DNA of 64,000 bases from Methanopyrus sp. SNP6 (GCF_002201895.1 NZ_CP019436.1:1215867-1279866), one strand, 5' to 3'; counted from the stretch's first letter, positions 44,145-53,294 are shown. Notes: a model not told the origin generated them from the letters alone. Numbers and translations: made by a program.

Positions 44145-45644
44145 TTGAGAACCCACGCGCTCATAGTCGGACTGCTGGTGGCACTGAGTCCAGTTACGGC
44201 CAGCGAAAGTCCTAAAATCGCCGTAGTGGTGCCGTATCACGGCAGTTACGATCCGCACTGGGTCTACATGGCTCACGAACTTCCAAGTAAAGTCCAGGAG
44301 ATTTTGAGTGTGACCTACGACGAATACAAAATCCAAGTGTACCCAGGCAGTTTCGAAACCTACGACACGACCATGGTACAGCTTCAGGGCGGTAAGGAGT
44401 ACGTCATTCATCAGGAGGAAGTGAACACGGGTGAGGAGGTTCTGAAGACAGAGCTCGGCTACGCTCTCAAGCAGGCTGAGGAGTTCACGAACTCCGGTAA
44501 GGATGGTCTGATCGTTGTGCTACCGGCTTTCGTGAATGAGGGAGGACAGCACCAATGCGTGGAAATCCCGGAAGTTATCGATATCGTGCTCGGAGATAAG
44601 GTACCTAAATGCGCGATCCACTACGAGCCATTCGGTATCACGGATTGGGACCGCAAAAACGACATCGGTATCGTACCGGAACTGTTCTTCATGAACATCC
44701 AAGAAGAGGCCGATAAGGACCTGGTAGGACCGAACGGACAGGGTGACCCCGAAGACGTGTTCTCGACGTACAAGGGCAAGAAACTCCTGGATTTCCTGAG
44801 AGACCACAAGGATGAGGTCGGTCTCCTCGAGTTAATGTTCGGTACTCTACGGATAGGTTACTGGGACGATTTCAAGGCGAACGCAATGTACGTGCTGCGT
44901 GGTGTCGCCGAGAGGCTCGGTGACTTCCTGGGGACGACAATTCCGGTAGGTGAGGTCGACTGGGCGTTGAGGAACCCGTTCGTAAAGGAGGGTAAGGCTT
45001 ACTTCTTCGCGTTCCAGAACCCGGAGATCGGTCCGGAGAAGTGGGAGAAGTCGCGCTGGGAGATCCGGTACGAGCAGTTCCAGAAGTTGATGCAGAGTCT
45101 CTGCAAGCATGGCGTTAGGTACGTGATCGCGTTCCCGTACACCACAGTGACTGGTATCACAGATCGCAAGCTGTTCGAGGGTAACCCTGAGCACGGCCCC
45201 GAGGGTGACGAACCCGAGGCTTATGACTACTCGGAGGCTATTCTGCGGCACTTCGGTGCGGAGTTAGTGGCGGAGACTGTGGCCGATGTGAAGAAGTACA
45301 CGTACGTACAAGGCGGTCGGAAGAAGACTCGAACGGTGTACATCAACACGAGAATTTACAGGATTCCAAAGGATAAGCTGGGCACTGACGCCGACATGTA
45401 CGTGATTTACGTGAGGCGCGGTCTGTTGGATGCTCCGAATGCTGTGGAGAAAGTGGCCCGTGTGTACGCCAACTACATCGCCGTTCACCTGCCGACGTGG
45501 ATGATGGAGTACGAGGCGGCGAAGCAAGGAGTTGGGAAGCACAATCAAGAAACTGGCGCTCAAAGGGAGAGGAAGAAACTTTCAGTGTATCCCTTGATGC
45601 TCGCTCTGGCGTTAGCGGTATGCCGACGGCTCGGGTGCCGCTAA
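44145..45644 (+). CDS. Secreted CbiX-like chelatase-fold protein
   Basis: A 499-residue protein from TTG 44145 with CGGGGGTCAGG upstream. A signal peptide (1-19, VALSPVTAS) is followed by a domain like class II cobaltochelatase CbiX/CfbA: VVVPYHGSYDP (H32), ALKQAEEFTNSGKDGLIVVL, then FVNEGGQHQCVEIPEV (H136, E140). The two histidines match the metal-site positions of CbiX and its GGHxxxDIP motif. The rest (about 150-470) is unassigned. The end SVYPLMLALALAVCRRLGCR is hydrophobic plus arginines, like the toroid protein. Known CbiX enzymes are cytoplasmic; this one is exported. Metal or tetrapyrrole binding is inferred, not proven. Confidence 0.78.
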   Translation: MRTHALIVGLLVALSPVTASESPKIAVVVPYHGSYDPHWVYMAHELPSKVQEILSVTYDEYKIQVYPGSFETYDTTMVQLQGGKEYVIHQEEVNTGEEVLKTELGYALKQAEEFTNSGKDGLIVVLPAFVNEGGQHQCVEIPEVIDIVLGDKVPKCAIHYEPFGITDWDRKNDIGIVPELFFMNIQEEADKDLVGPNGQGDPEDVFSTYKGKKLLDFLRDHKDEVGLLELMFGTLRIGYWDDFKANAMYVLRGVAERLGDFLGTTIPVGEVDWALRNPFVKEGKAYFFAFQNPEIGPEKWEKSRWEIRYEQFQKLMQSLCKHGVRYVIAFPYTTVTGITDRKLFEGNPEHGPEGDEPEAYDYSEAILRHFGAELVAETVADVKKYTYVQGGRKKTRTVYINTRIYRIPKDKLGTDADMYVIYVRRGLLDAPNAVEKVARVYANYIAVHLPTWMMEYEAAKQGVGKHNQETGAQRERKKLSVYPLMLALALAVCRRLGCR

Positions 45645-45709
45645 CGTTTCTCTCCCACGCCCACATCTAGGTAAATGTTACGAACACATTAACGATTTGA
45701 CTGAGGGCG

Positions 45710-46531
45710 TCAAGGAGCTTCCGCGAGCTCGTAGGGATCATGATTCACCCTGACTTCCCGTCCCGGACCCGTCAGCTCCACCTCGGGTGCGTACCCTAGG
45801 GATTCCAAATCTTCGTACAGGGCCAGATGTCCTGAGAGGTCGCAGTATTCGGCCTCCAGTGCGCCCGCCACGTGAGCCGCCGCCTTTACGGAGATAGCAC
45901 TTTCCACTTCCGTTAACACGATGATCTTGAACCCGAGCTCTCTAGCCTTGCGTCCAAGCAGCACCACGTCCAAGAAACCCACCTCTTGAACGCTCAAGGC
46001 TACCCCCTCGGCTGAGCTCAGCCCGTGGATGTCTCCTTCCGACGTCACACGGACGTAAGTGGGAACATCCGCATCGAACTCCTCCGGCGAGATCACGACT
46101 ATCTCCGCATCGGACACGGACCGCACTTCCTCGAGGATCCGCTCGGAAGGTTTGTCCGTGAACTCTAGAAGTACGGTTTCGAAGTCCAGAGCGGACACCG
46201 AGGACAACCCCGCCGAGTCGGCGCGTACACGGACCACGGTGTACCCGACGGAGAGGTTGTCACGCGCCTCCCGAAGTGCCCCGTGCTTCCCGATCTCGTG
46301 GACAGAACACGCGGACTCGATGGTTCTCGGTTCTCCTCCCAGTAGTTCCGCGAGCGGGAGGCCTTGGGACCGGGCTTCGGCGTCCATCACGGCTATCTCG
46401 TGGGCTACGGTCGGGTCGAACCCGAAACCGGTCCCATAATGACCCTCCGATGAATAAACTCGGCACACGTAGCCGTCGACGCGACCGGCGGCACCGTTTA
46501 AGGTGACACGACGAGTCTCGATAGGTTTCAA
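45710..46531 (-). CDS. Enolase-superfamily (MLE-like) protein without the usual catalytic residues
   Basis: A 273-residue protein. AVMDAEARSQGLPLAELLGG is the classical helix of the muconate-lactonizing / dipeptide epimerase group and the C-terminal LALYEDLESLGYAPEVELTGPG is also typical. The rest is short (relatives have 340-380 residues), the KxK pair is replaced by VRVRAD, and the Asp and Glu metal ligands on strands three to five are hard to find. It may have lost catalysis or have a different chemistry. The start is TTG 46531, head to head with the Mur ligase gene. Confidence 0.7.
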   Translation of the reverse strand: MKPIETRRVTLNGAAGRVDGYVCRVYSSEGHYGTGFGFDPTVAHEIAVMDAEARSQGLPLAELLGGEPRTIESACSVHEIGKHGALREARDNLSVGYTVVRVRADSAGLSSVSALDFETVLLEFTDKPSERILEEVRSVSDAEIVVISPEEFDADVPTYVRVTSEGDIHGLSSAEGVALSVQEVGFLDVVLLGRKARELGFKIIVLTEVESAISVKAAAHVAGALEAEYCDLSGHLALYEDLESLGYAPEVELTGPGREVRVNHDPYELAEAP

Positions 46532-46563
46532 GGCAAACCTGCCCCGCTGGGAGGGTGAGAGAG

Positions 46564-47976
46564 TTGAGCCGGGTTATAGTTGTCGGAGCCGGCAGTGCTG
46601 GACGGTCGGTGGCGCGGCTGCTGAACCACGCGGGGTACGACGTCGTAATCAACGATGTCCGCGATTGGGAAGACTTCACTACGGAGGAGCGCGAGTATCT
46701 TGAGATTCTAGAGCGCGAGGGCGTCGAAGTGGTTCTCGGGGGACACTATCGAGATCTCTTCGAGTCGGCCGATGCGGCTTTCGTATCTCCTGCGATACCC
46801 GAAGATGCCGAAGGTAGGAAGCTCGCGGAGCTGGTTCCTGAGAAGATCACCGTCGAAGATGTTGCCGGACTGTTGAGGGACCTGTTCCCCGTGCCCGCTA
46901 TCGGGATCACCGGGACGAACGGGAAGACCACCACGACATGGGCGGTGGCACATCTCCTGGAAGCCTCCGGGTACGAGGTTTGGCGGTGCTCGTCTCTCGA
47001 TAGACACCTCGTCATCGAGGCGATAGTGGAGGGCGTGGTAACGGGCGAGATCGAGGATTACGATGTGGCCGTCGTGGAGCTCCCGCATGGAACGATCAGA
47101 CTGGCTGCCGGCATCGAGCTGGACGTCGGCGTGTTGACGAACGTCTCACCGGAGCACCTGGACGAGTTCGGAGGTTCCTTCGAGAGGTACGTCCGTCGAA
47201 AGCTCACGATAACCGAGATGAGCGAAGTACTGGTGGCCTGCTACGACTGCGAGGAGCTGCGGAAGCGCCTGAACGACGCAGTCTGGTACTCCGTGCGGGA
47301 TCCCAACGCCGATTATTACGGGAGTAGGGAGAACGGACGCCTTGTGGTAAGAGGTCCTGATGTCTCGGTGGAGGCCGACTTCCACCTGATCGGTTACTAC
47401 GTCGAGAACTGCACTGGGGCCGTCGCCGCCTGCCTAGAGTTCGGTGTCGATCCTGAGTGCCTCGTCGATGGTCTCGCCACGTTCGAGGGTGTTCCCGGAC
47501 GCATGGAACTGCTTGGAGAACTCTCGGGCCGTGTCGCCTATATCGACGCGGCGCACAACCCAGACGGTCTGAAGGCGTCGCTTCCATCGTTCCGGGAGCT
47601 CGCGGACGAACGGGACAGAAGACTGCTCGTCAGCGTAGATAACCCAGACACTGTGACTGAGCGCGATAAGTTCGAATTCGGGCGGATAGTGGGGAAATAC
47701 GCGGACTTTATGGCGGCCAGCGGGTACAACGAGACCCTGGAACGGCTCGACCGGTCGGCCGCCGAGGAGGTAGTGAAGGGTGCCGAGTCGGCAGGTTGCG
47801 AGGGGGTGGCTGTGGACTCGGTCCGAGAGGCCGCTGAGGAGGTGGCCACACGGTCCGAGGAGGGAGATGTACTGCTCCACGTAGGACCAGGAGTGGTGAA
47901 CGCGTACGACCGGGTCAAGCGCGCCTTCCTGCGTGGTCTGACTTCGGTGCTGGGGGGACCTTCGGATGAAGCATGA
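46564..47976 (+). CDS. Mur ligase-family amide synthase, candidate coenzyme F430 synthetase
   Basis: A 470-residue protein with an N-terminal Rossmann domain (IVVGAGSAGRSVARLL), the Mur central domain with P-loop ITGTNGKTTTT at about 113-123, VLTNVSPEHLDEFGG (the metal-binding His), and the C-terminal domain with YIDAAHNPDGLKASL. Mur ligases join an amino group or amino acid to a carboxylate using ATP. In methanogens one such enzyme (CfbE) makes coenzyme F430, and others build pseudomurein. The Rossmann plus Mur design and the position beside the tetrapyrrole-type genes favour CfbE, but pseudomurein synthesis cannot be excluded. TTG 46564 has GGGAGGGTGA upstream. Confidence 0.85.
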   Translation: MSRVIVVGAGSAGRSVARLLNHAGYDVVINDVRDWEDFTTEEREYLEILEREGVEVVLGGHYRDLFESADAAFVSPAIPEDAEGRKLAELVPEKITVEDVAGLLRDLFPVPAIGITGTNGKTTTTWAVAHLLEASGYEVWRCSSLDRHLVIEAIVEGVVTGEIEDYDVAVVELPHGTIRLAAGIELDVGVLTNVSPEHLDEFGGSFERYVRRKLTITEMSEVLVACYDCEELRKRLNDAVWYSVRDPNADYYGSRENGRLVVRGPDVSVEADFHLIGYYVENCTGAVAACLEFGVDPECLVDGLATFEGVPGRMELLGELSGRVAYIDAAHNPDGLKASLPSFRELADERDRRLLVSVDNPDTVTERDKFEFGRIVGKYADFMAASGYNETLERLDRSAAEEVVKGAESAGCEGVAVDSVREAAEEVATRSEEGDVLLHVGPGVVNAYDRVKRAFLRGLTSVLGGPSDEA

Positions 47977-49504
47977 GATCATACGGCAAGCTCTCATATA
48001 CGCCTGCGAGGAGATGGGGGCCCTGCTCCGTCGTAGCGCCTTCTCCCCGAACATTCGCGAGCGGGAGGACTTCTCCTGCGCGATCTACGATGCGGACGGT
48101 GAGCTAATAGCCCAAGCGGAACACATTCCGGTGCATCTCGGATCGATGAGGTGGGCCGTACGAGCCGTCTTAGATGAATTCAAGCCCTCAGAGATGGAAC
48201 CGGGAGACGCCTTCTTGCTCAACGACCCGTACTCCGGAGGTACCCATCTTCCCGACCTCACCATCGTAGCTCCCGCGTTCCACGACGAGCTCATGGCGTT
48301 CGCCGTGGTTCGTGCGCACCACGCCGACGTAGGTGGGAAGGTCCCAGGGAGCATGCCTCACGACGCCGAGGACGTATACTCGGAAGGGCTCCGAATCCCC
48401 CCGATCAAGGTCGCAGAGGACGGTGAGATCCGAGATGACGTGCTACGTCTCCTCGAGGCGAACTCCCGTGGCGGTGAGGAGCGACGATACGATCTCACCG
48501 CTCAGATCGCCGCGGCGTTTCGGGGATGTCGTCAGGTAAGGAGGATCATCGACGAGCACGGATGTGAGGCTTGGGAGAGGGCTTGCGAGTGGTGTAAGGA
48601 CTACGCCGAGCGTCGAATGCGCGTCGCCATCGAGCGGGTTCCCGACGGAGAGTACACCGGGGAAGATTACCTGGAGGGTGATGGAATCTCGGAGGACCCT
48701 GTGCGTATATCCGTGACCGTGCTTGTGGAAGGGGATGAGGTGACCGTCGACTTCACTGGGACTGACGAGCAGACCCGGGGTCCCGTGAACGCGCCTCTGC
48801 CTGTCACGTACTCCGCGGTCTTTTTCGCTCTCAAGGCGGCTTTAGACCCGGAGACACCCGTTTCAGAGGGTACGTATAGACCGATCGAGGTGATAGCACC
48901 GCGCGGGACGGTAGTTAATCCCGAGCCACCGGCTCCGGTATGTGCGGGCAACGTTGAGACTTCTCAGCGAATAGTGGATGCCATCTTGGACGCACTACGC
49001 GAAGCAATCTCGAACTTACCGGCCCACTCGCACGGTTCCATGAACAACGTAGCTATCGGTGGGGCAGGGTTCGCGTACTACGAGACGGTGGGCGGTGGAG
49101 CCGGCGCGTCCCCGGACGGTGACGGGGAGAGCGCCGTGCACGTGTACATGACTAACACCGCGAGCACTCCGGTCGAGCACGTGGAGCGCGAGTACCCGAT
49201 TCGGATCCTCGAGCACACGGTCCGGCGTGGGAGTGGAGGCGAAGGTAAGTACCGCGGTGGTGACGGTATCGTCAAGCGATACCTCGCCTTGGAGCGCTGT
49301 CGCGTGACCGTGATAGGTGACCGGACCATGCACCCGCCGCGCGGCGTCGACGGTGGGAAGCCGGGGAAGACCTCTGAGTACGAGGTCGAGCGATCGAACG
49401 GGAAGGTGGAGAGGCTCGGCCCGAAAGATTCGACCGTGCTCGAGCCCGGTGACATGTTGGTCGTGCGCACAGCTGGCGGTGGAGGTTACGGGAGCGGGGA
49501 GTGA
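47966..49504 (+). CDS. hyuB: Hydantoinase B / oxoprolinase family protein
   Basis: A 512-residue protein of the HyuB family (N-methylhydantoinase B, 5-oxoprolinase and acetone carboxylase subunits). It begins MKHEIIRQALIYACEEMG and shows FLLNDPYSGGTHLPDLT, VVRAHHADVGGKVPGSMP, the internal DFTGTDEQTRGPVNAPL and, near the end, VVRTAGGGGYG. HyuB normally needs a HyuA partner, which is not in the window. The ATG overlaps the Mur ligase gene by 11 bases, so they are co-transcribed. Substrate unknown. Confidence 0.92.
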   Translation: MKHEIIRQALIYACEEMGALLRRSAFSPNIREREDFSCAIYDADGELIAQAEHIPVHLGSMRWAVRAVLDEFKPSEMEPGDAFLLNDPYSGGTHLPDLTIVAPAFHDELMAFAVVRAHHADVGGKVPGSMPHDAEDVYSEGLRIPPIKVAEDGEIRDDVLRLLEANSRGGEERRYDLTAQIAAAFRGCRQVRRIIDEHGCEAWERACEWCKDYAERRMRVAIERVPDGEYTGEDYLEGDGISEDPVRISVTVLVEGDEVTVDFTGTDEQTRGPVNAPLPVTYSAVFFALKAALDPETPVSEGTYRPIEVIAPRGTVVNPEPPAPVCAGNVETSQRIVDAILDALREAISNLPAHSHGSMNNVAIGGAGFAYYETVGGGAGASPDGDGESAVHVYMTNTASTPVEHVEREYPIRILEHTVRRGSGGEGKYRGGDGIVKRYLALERCRVTVIGDRTMHPPRGVDGGKPGKTSEYEVERSNGKVERLGPKDSTVLEPGDMLVVRTAGGGGYGSGE

Positions 49505-49512
49505 CACTGAGA

Positions 49513-49800
49513 ATGGAGATCTCGGAGTTTCAGCGTCTGATGGACGAGCTGTACGGGGAGAAGGATCGGAGGCGCGGTCCCGAGCGGACGTTGCTCTGGC
49601 TCGTGGAGGAGGTCGGTGAGCTGGCGGAGGCCGTGCGCAAGAACGATCGACGGGCGGTGCGTGAGGAGTTGGCGGACGTGGTGGCGTGGACGTTCTCGCT
49701 GGCCAACGTTCTCGGGATTGACGTGGAGGAGATATTGAAGGAGAAGTACCCCGGTCGGTGTCCCAAGTGCGGTGAGACACCGTGTCGTTGCAGCGAGTGA
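49513..49800 (+). CDS. MazG-type nucleotide pyrophosphohydrolase
   Basis: A 95-residue all-alpha pyrophosphohydrolase. WLVEEVGELAEAV gives the EExxE metal motif and REELADVVAWTFSLANVLG supplies the ExxD motif; together they hold Mg2+ to cleave NTPs to NMP and pyrophosphate. The C-terminal CPKCGETPCRC is a small zinc knuckle. ATG 49513 is preferred over GTG 49501 because GCGGGGAGTGA is upstream at the right distance. It follows hyuB directly. The preferred nucleotide is unknown; house-cleaning of altered NTPs is a common role. Confidence 0.88.
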   Translation: MEISEFQRLMDELYGEKDRRRGPERTLLWLVEEVGELAEAVRKNDRRAVREELADVVAWTFSLANVLGIDVEEILKEKYPGRCPKCGETPCRCSE

Positions 49801-49808
49801 AGGACGGT

Positions 49809-50906
49809 GTGCTGACCGCGGATGCGGGACTCGTCGGTGAGGATCTGGAGTTACTGTCCCCGATAACGATCGAAGTCGAGGATGGTAAGGTACGACGGAT
49901 CGAGGAGGGACGCGAACACGGTGCGGACGACTTCGACGTCGTTCTGCCCGCACCGTTCAACGCACACGTCCACGCCGCTGACTGGGCGTTCCGACACGCT
50001 GGCCTCGGGATGCCGCTCGAGAAAGTCGTTGCTCCGCCCGACGGCCTGAAACATCGGCTACTCGAAAAGGTCGGGGAGAGGGAGCTCGAAGCCTCGATCC
50101 GGGACTTCCTCCGGACCTCGTTGAGGTTCGGGTGTCCTGGAGTCGCCGATTTTCGGGAGGGTGGTGTCGAGGGCCTGAAGCTGGGCCTTAAGGCGGCCAA
50201 GGGCTTCCCGACCTACGTTCCAATGGGCCGGCCGAAAGCCCTCGACGATCCTGAGAGGGTCGAGAAGGAACTTCGAGCCTTGTCAGAGCTGACGGAGTTC
50301 GTCGGGGTTCCAGATGTGCACTTGCCGGACGACGTGTTGGAGGCCGTGAGGGACTCCGGTCTCCGGGTGTACGTGCATGCGAACGAGAACTGGCGATCCG
50401 TCCGAAAGTGCATCCGTGAACACGGCGTCACCGAGATCGAGCGGGCCGTAGAGCTGCTCGAACCGGAGGGTATCGTCCACTGTGTGATCCTCACGGACCG
50501 CGACCGTGAGCTACTGGAGGGCCTGGATCCCGTCGTGGTACTCTGTCCAAGATCCAACGACTACTACAGGCTCGGGAACCCGGATCCCAGGCGATTTCGG
50601 GATCTTCGAGTGCTCCTAGGGACCGACAACGGGATGTCCGTGGAACCTGACCCGTGGGCGGAGGCTTACCACGCGTGGATTCGTACTGGCCTCTCACCGC
50701 TCAGGGCGCTTCGGGCGCTGACCGTTGAAGCCGCATCCGTCTTCGACCTGCCGATTTTGGAGGAAGGACGGCAACTCTCGGCGGTTGGGTTAAAGGGTCT
50801 CCCGCTCCCGGAAACCGTGCTCGAGTCCAGACAGCGTCTGGCCGCTCACGTCCTACAGTTGATCAAAACGTCGAGGGTCCACGTGCTGTTGGGGGTCGAG
50901 AGTTGA
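49809..50906 (+). CDS. Amidohydrolase-superfamily deaminase-like protein
   Basis: A 365-residue TIM-barrel metal hydrolase. The first metal motif NAHVHAADW (HxH), then RVYVHANEN, VHCVILTDRDREL (His), and the catalytic Asp in VLLGTDNGMS occur in the right order for the cytosine/chlorohydrolase branch. The C-terminal LTVEAASVFDLPILEEGR is the usual composite strand. GTG 49809 has GTGAAGGAC upstream; GTG 49782 would overlap mazG. The substrate cannot be told from the sequence. The four-base overlap with the next gene suggests one operon from the Mur ligase to Usp. Confidence 0.86.
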   Translation: MLTADAGLVGEDLELLSPITIEVEDGKVRRIEEGREHGADDFDVVLPAPFNAHVHAADWAFRHAGLGMPLEKVVAPPDGLKHRLLEKVGERELEASIRDFLRTSLRFGCPGVADFREGGVEGLKLGLKAAKGFPTYVPMGRPKALDDPERVEKELRALSELTEFVGVPDVHLPDDVLEAVRDSGLRVYVHANENWRSVRKCIREHGVTEIERAVELLEPEGIVHCVILTDRDRELLEGLDPVVVLCPRSNDYYRLGNPDPRRFRDLRVLLGTDNGMSVEPDPWAEAYHAWIRTGLSPLRALRALTVEAASVFDLPILEEGRQLSAVGLKGLPLPETVLESRQRLAAHVLQLIKTSRVHVLLGVES

Positions 50907-51292
50907 CCAGATATGTCGTGCTCCTCGACGGATCCGAGGCGTCTTTCGAGGCGCTGGAGCACGCGCTGGAGGAGGCGGATGAGGTGATAGGAGTTTACTT
51001 AATCGACTGTCGGGCGTTCAAGGGACTGAACGAGGACATGGCGAGAGCGCTGGAGGAATTCATGCGGCAGGAGGCGGAGCTGATCCGGGAGACTGTCGAG
51101 AGGCGCGGTGGGGAGTTCGAGATAGTGCGAGGTGAGGGTCCCGAGGCCGTGATGGAGTACGCCAGGGAAGTGGGTGCGGATGCCGTGGTGGTAGGCGTGG
51201 GTCACATCCCAGGGTTTGAGGATATAACGTTCCGACGGGGGATCGAAGGGCACGTGAAGGACGTCCCCGTGATCCTGGTACCTTCACGTTAA
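50903..51292 (+). CDS. Universal stress protein (UspA family)
   Basis: A 129-residue single Usp domain. YVVLLDGSEASFEALEHALE opens the fold and DAVVVGVGHIPGFEDITFR covers the ATP-binding loop region, here with GVGHIPG in place of the usual GSRGxxG, so nucleotide binding may be weak or altered. It ends PVILVPSR, the standard last strand. TTG 50903 overlaps the amidohydrolase stop by 4 bases, and its own stop overlaps the convergent elp3 gene by 9 bases. Confidence 0.88.
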   Translation: MTRYVVLLDGSEASFEALEHALEEADEVIGVYLIDCRAFKGLNEDMARALEEFMRQEAELIRETVERRGGEFEIVRGEGPEAVMEYAREVGADAVVVGVGHIPGFEDITFRRGIEGHVKDVPVILVPSR

Positions 51293-52885
51293 CTCCTTAC
51301 CCATGTAAGGGCCGACGCGCTCGTATCCGAGCTTCCGGTAGTACTCGCGCGTTCCGATGGCGCTGATCACGATGATCTTGTCCGCATCCAGCTCGCTGGC
51401 GGCGAGCTCCTCCGCCTTCCTCATCAGTCGCTCGCCGAGACCACGATGTTGAACTGCGTCCGTGTCCCGCTCGCCGATAGGCACCGTCGGTCCGACTACC
51501 TTAAGCTCGCGTACGACGGCTGTCTCGGGGTCGATCTCCGGTCTGTGTGCTAGTTCCGTTGGCCTCCTGAGCCTCAAATAACCGAGTATAGCGTCTGCCT
51601 CCGGGTCCTCGTACATTAGGAAGTAATCCACACCTCCCTTCCACGCACGTTCTCTGATGATCCTGAGCTCGGCTCGCCTTGGATCCACCTCAACGCCTTG
51701 ACGCATCTTGTGGCCCGCCTCTCGGCAACGGATACACCGGCACTCCCAGCCCTTCTCCTCTAGGTAATCTTGAACGAGTTGGCGTAAGTTCGTCTTCCGG
51801 ATGCCGGCGGCGGCCAGATGGGCTGGAATATCACGCTGAACCCGCATGATGCGGCAATACTCCGGTACGTAGCGGTTTTTCGCCTCGGCGATGACTTTCA
51901 CCGCGGTTTCCTCATCGTACGGCTCGTACTCGCCACGTTTCCACGCGTCGTACAGGGGCGTATCCTCGAAGACCATACACGGGTAAATCTTCAGCATGTC
52001 CGGCTTGAACCGGGGGTCCTTGAACAGCCGCTTGAACATCCTGAGGTCGCGTTCGGGGTTCGAGCCCGGAAGACCTGGCATAATGTGGTAACATACCTTC
52101 AGACCGGCGTCCTTGAGGATACGTGTCGCCTCGACGGTGTCTTTCACGGTGTGACCGCGGTCCACGCGCTTCAATATGAAGTCGTAGATAGTCTGGACTC
52201 CCACCTCAACCCTGGTAGCACCCAGCCTGAGCATGCGGTCTACATGCTCCTCCTTACAGTAGTCGGGCCTCGTTTCGAAGGTGATCCCCACGGGTCGACG
52301 TTCCGAAGTCTCTGCGCACTTCTGCGCTTCCTCGATCGTGAGCGCGTCCTTCCCGGTCATCGCGTTTAGACACTCCCGCACGAACCACTCCTGGTAACAC
52401 AATGGTGTCGCGGGGAACGTACCTCCCATCACGATCAGCTCGATCTTGTCGGTTGGGTGGCCTGAGATCTCCAACTGCCGTATACGCGCCTCGACTTGCC
52501 TTCTCGGGTGGAACTCGTGCTCCTTAGCCCGACGGCCGGCCGGCTCCTTACCCGTGTAGCTCTGTGGCACGCCCTTCTCAGGTCCACCCGGACAGTACGC
52601 ACAGCGGCCATGTGGACACGGATAAGGCTTCGCCATCACCGCGACGACGGCTACGCCCGAGATAGATCGGACTGGTTTCTTCACGACGATCTCTCGGAGC
52701 TCTTCGCGCTCCTCGGGGGTCGCGCGTTCTAGGATGTCCGCATCTGTAGGGAACTTCGAAAGACCGTATTCCCTGCAGACTTCGCGTTTGGCCTCCTGTA
52801 GCTCACCTTTCGTCCGGATCTCACCTGACAGCATCTTCTCCACGAGTTCGCGGCACGCTCTGTCAAAGGCATCGTCCTCGGACAT
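51284..52885 (-). CDS. elp3: tRNA U34 acetyltransferase Elp3
   Basis: Archaeal Elp3 makes the 5-carboxymethyl-type modification of wobble uridine. The 533-residue protein has the radical SAM motif CPHGRCAYCPGG, EVGVQTIYDFILKRVDRGH and HIMPGLPGSNPERDLRM, a zinc site with CRCIRCREAGH, and a C-terminal GNAT acetyltransferase domain with QHRGLGERLMRKAEELA (acetyl-CoA loop) and YYRKLGYERVGPYM. ATG 52885 follows GGGGGTGAGAG on the coding strand and is preferred over the GTG at 52894. A GATTAAATG TATA-like box lies about 45 bases upstream. Confidence 0.96.
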   Translation of the reverse strand: MSEDDAFDRACRELVEKMLSGEIRTKGELQEAKREVCREYGLSKFPTDADILERATPEEREELREIVVKKPVRSISGVAVVAVMAKPYPCPHGRCAYCPGGPEKGVPQSYTGKEPAGRRAKEHEFHPRRQVEARIRQLEISGHPTDKIELIVMGGTFPATPLCYQEWFVRECLNAMTGKDALTIEEAQKCAETSERRPVGITFETRPDYCKEEHVDRMLRLGATRVEVGVQTIYDFILKRVDRGHTVKDTVEATRILKDAGLKVCYHIMPGLPGSNPERDLRMFKRLFKDPRFKPDMLKIYPCMVFEDTPLYDAWKRGEYEPYDEETAVKVIAEAKNRYVPEYCRIMRVQRDIPAHLAAAGIRKTNLRQLVQDYLEEKGWECRCIRCREAGHKMRQGVEVDPRRAELRIIRERAWKGGVDYFLMYEDPEADAILGYLRLRRPTELAHRPEIDPETAVVRELKVVGPTVPIGERDTDAVQHRGLGERLMRKAEELAASELDADKIIVISAIGTREYYRKLGYERVGPYMGKELT

Positions 52886-53018
52886 GTCTCTCACCCCCGC
52901 GCGGTTCTACGGCACCGTAGTGGGCGCAACACATTTAATCGATCGTCGGGTGGAGTACGGCTGGCGCCCGGGTGGAACTAGTGAAATCCACCAGTGAAAT
53001 CCGGCGTTTGTGGGGATC

Positions 53019-53096
<78 letters not shown>

Positions 53097-53294
53097 GCTC
53101 GGTTCGTTATGAATTTTATAACGTTCACCGGAGCGGTGGGGCGCGGTTCCGTTAAGGTTGTGGGGAATCCCACGTGCTGTCTCCTGAGATGATGGTCCCT
53201 ACCTCACTCGACCATAGGTGTGCGCTCTGATGCGTCCGCTGTCTATATCGTGATTTCGACGATGGCCTTGGATCCCTATCGGGGGTCGTTGTCC

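Noticed and set aside
53105-53123. Inverted repeat CGTTAT / ATAACG after the tRNA
   Set aside because: Only six pairs with a seven-base loop of A/T; no flanking structure. Probably an AT-rich spacer.
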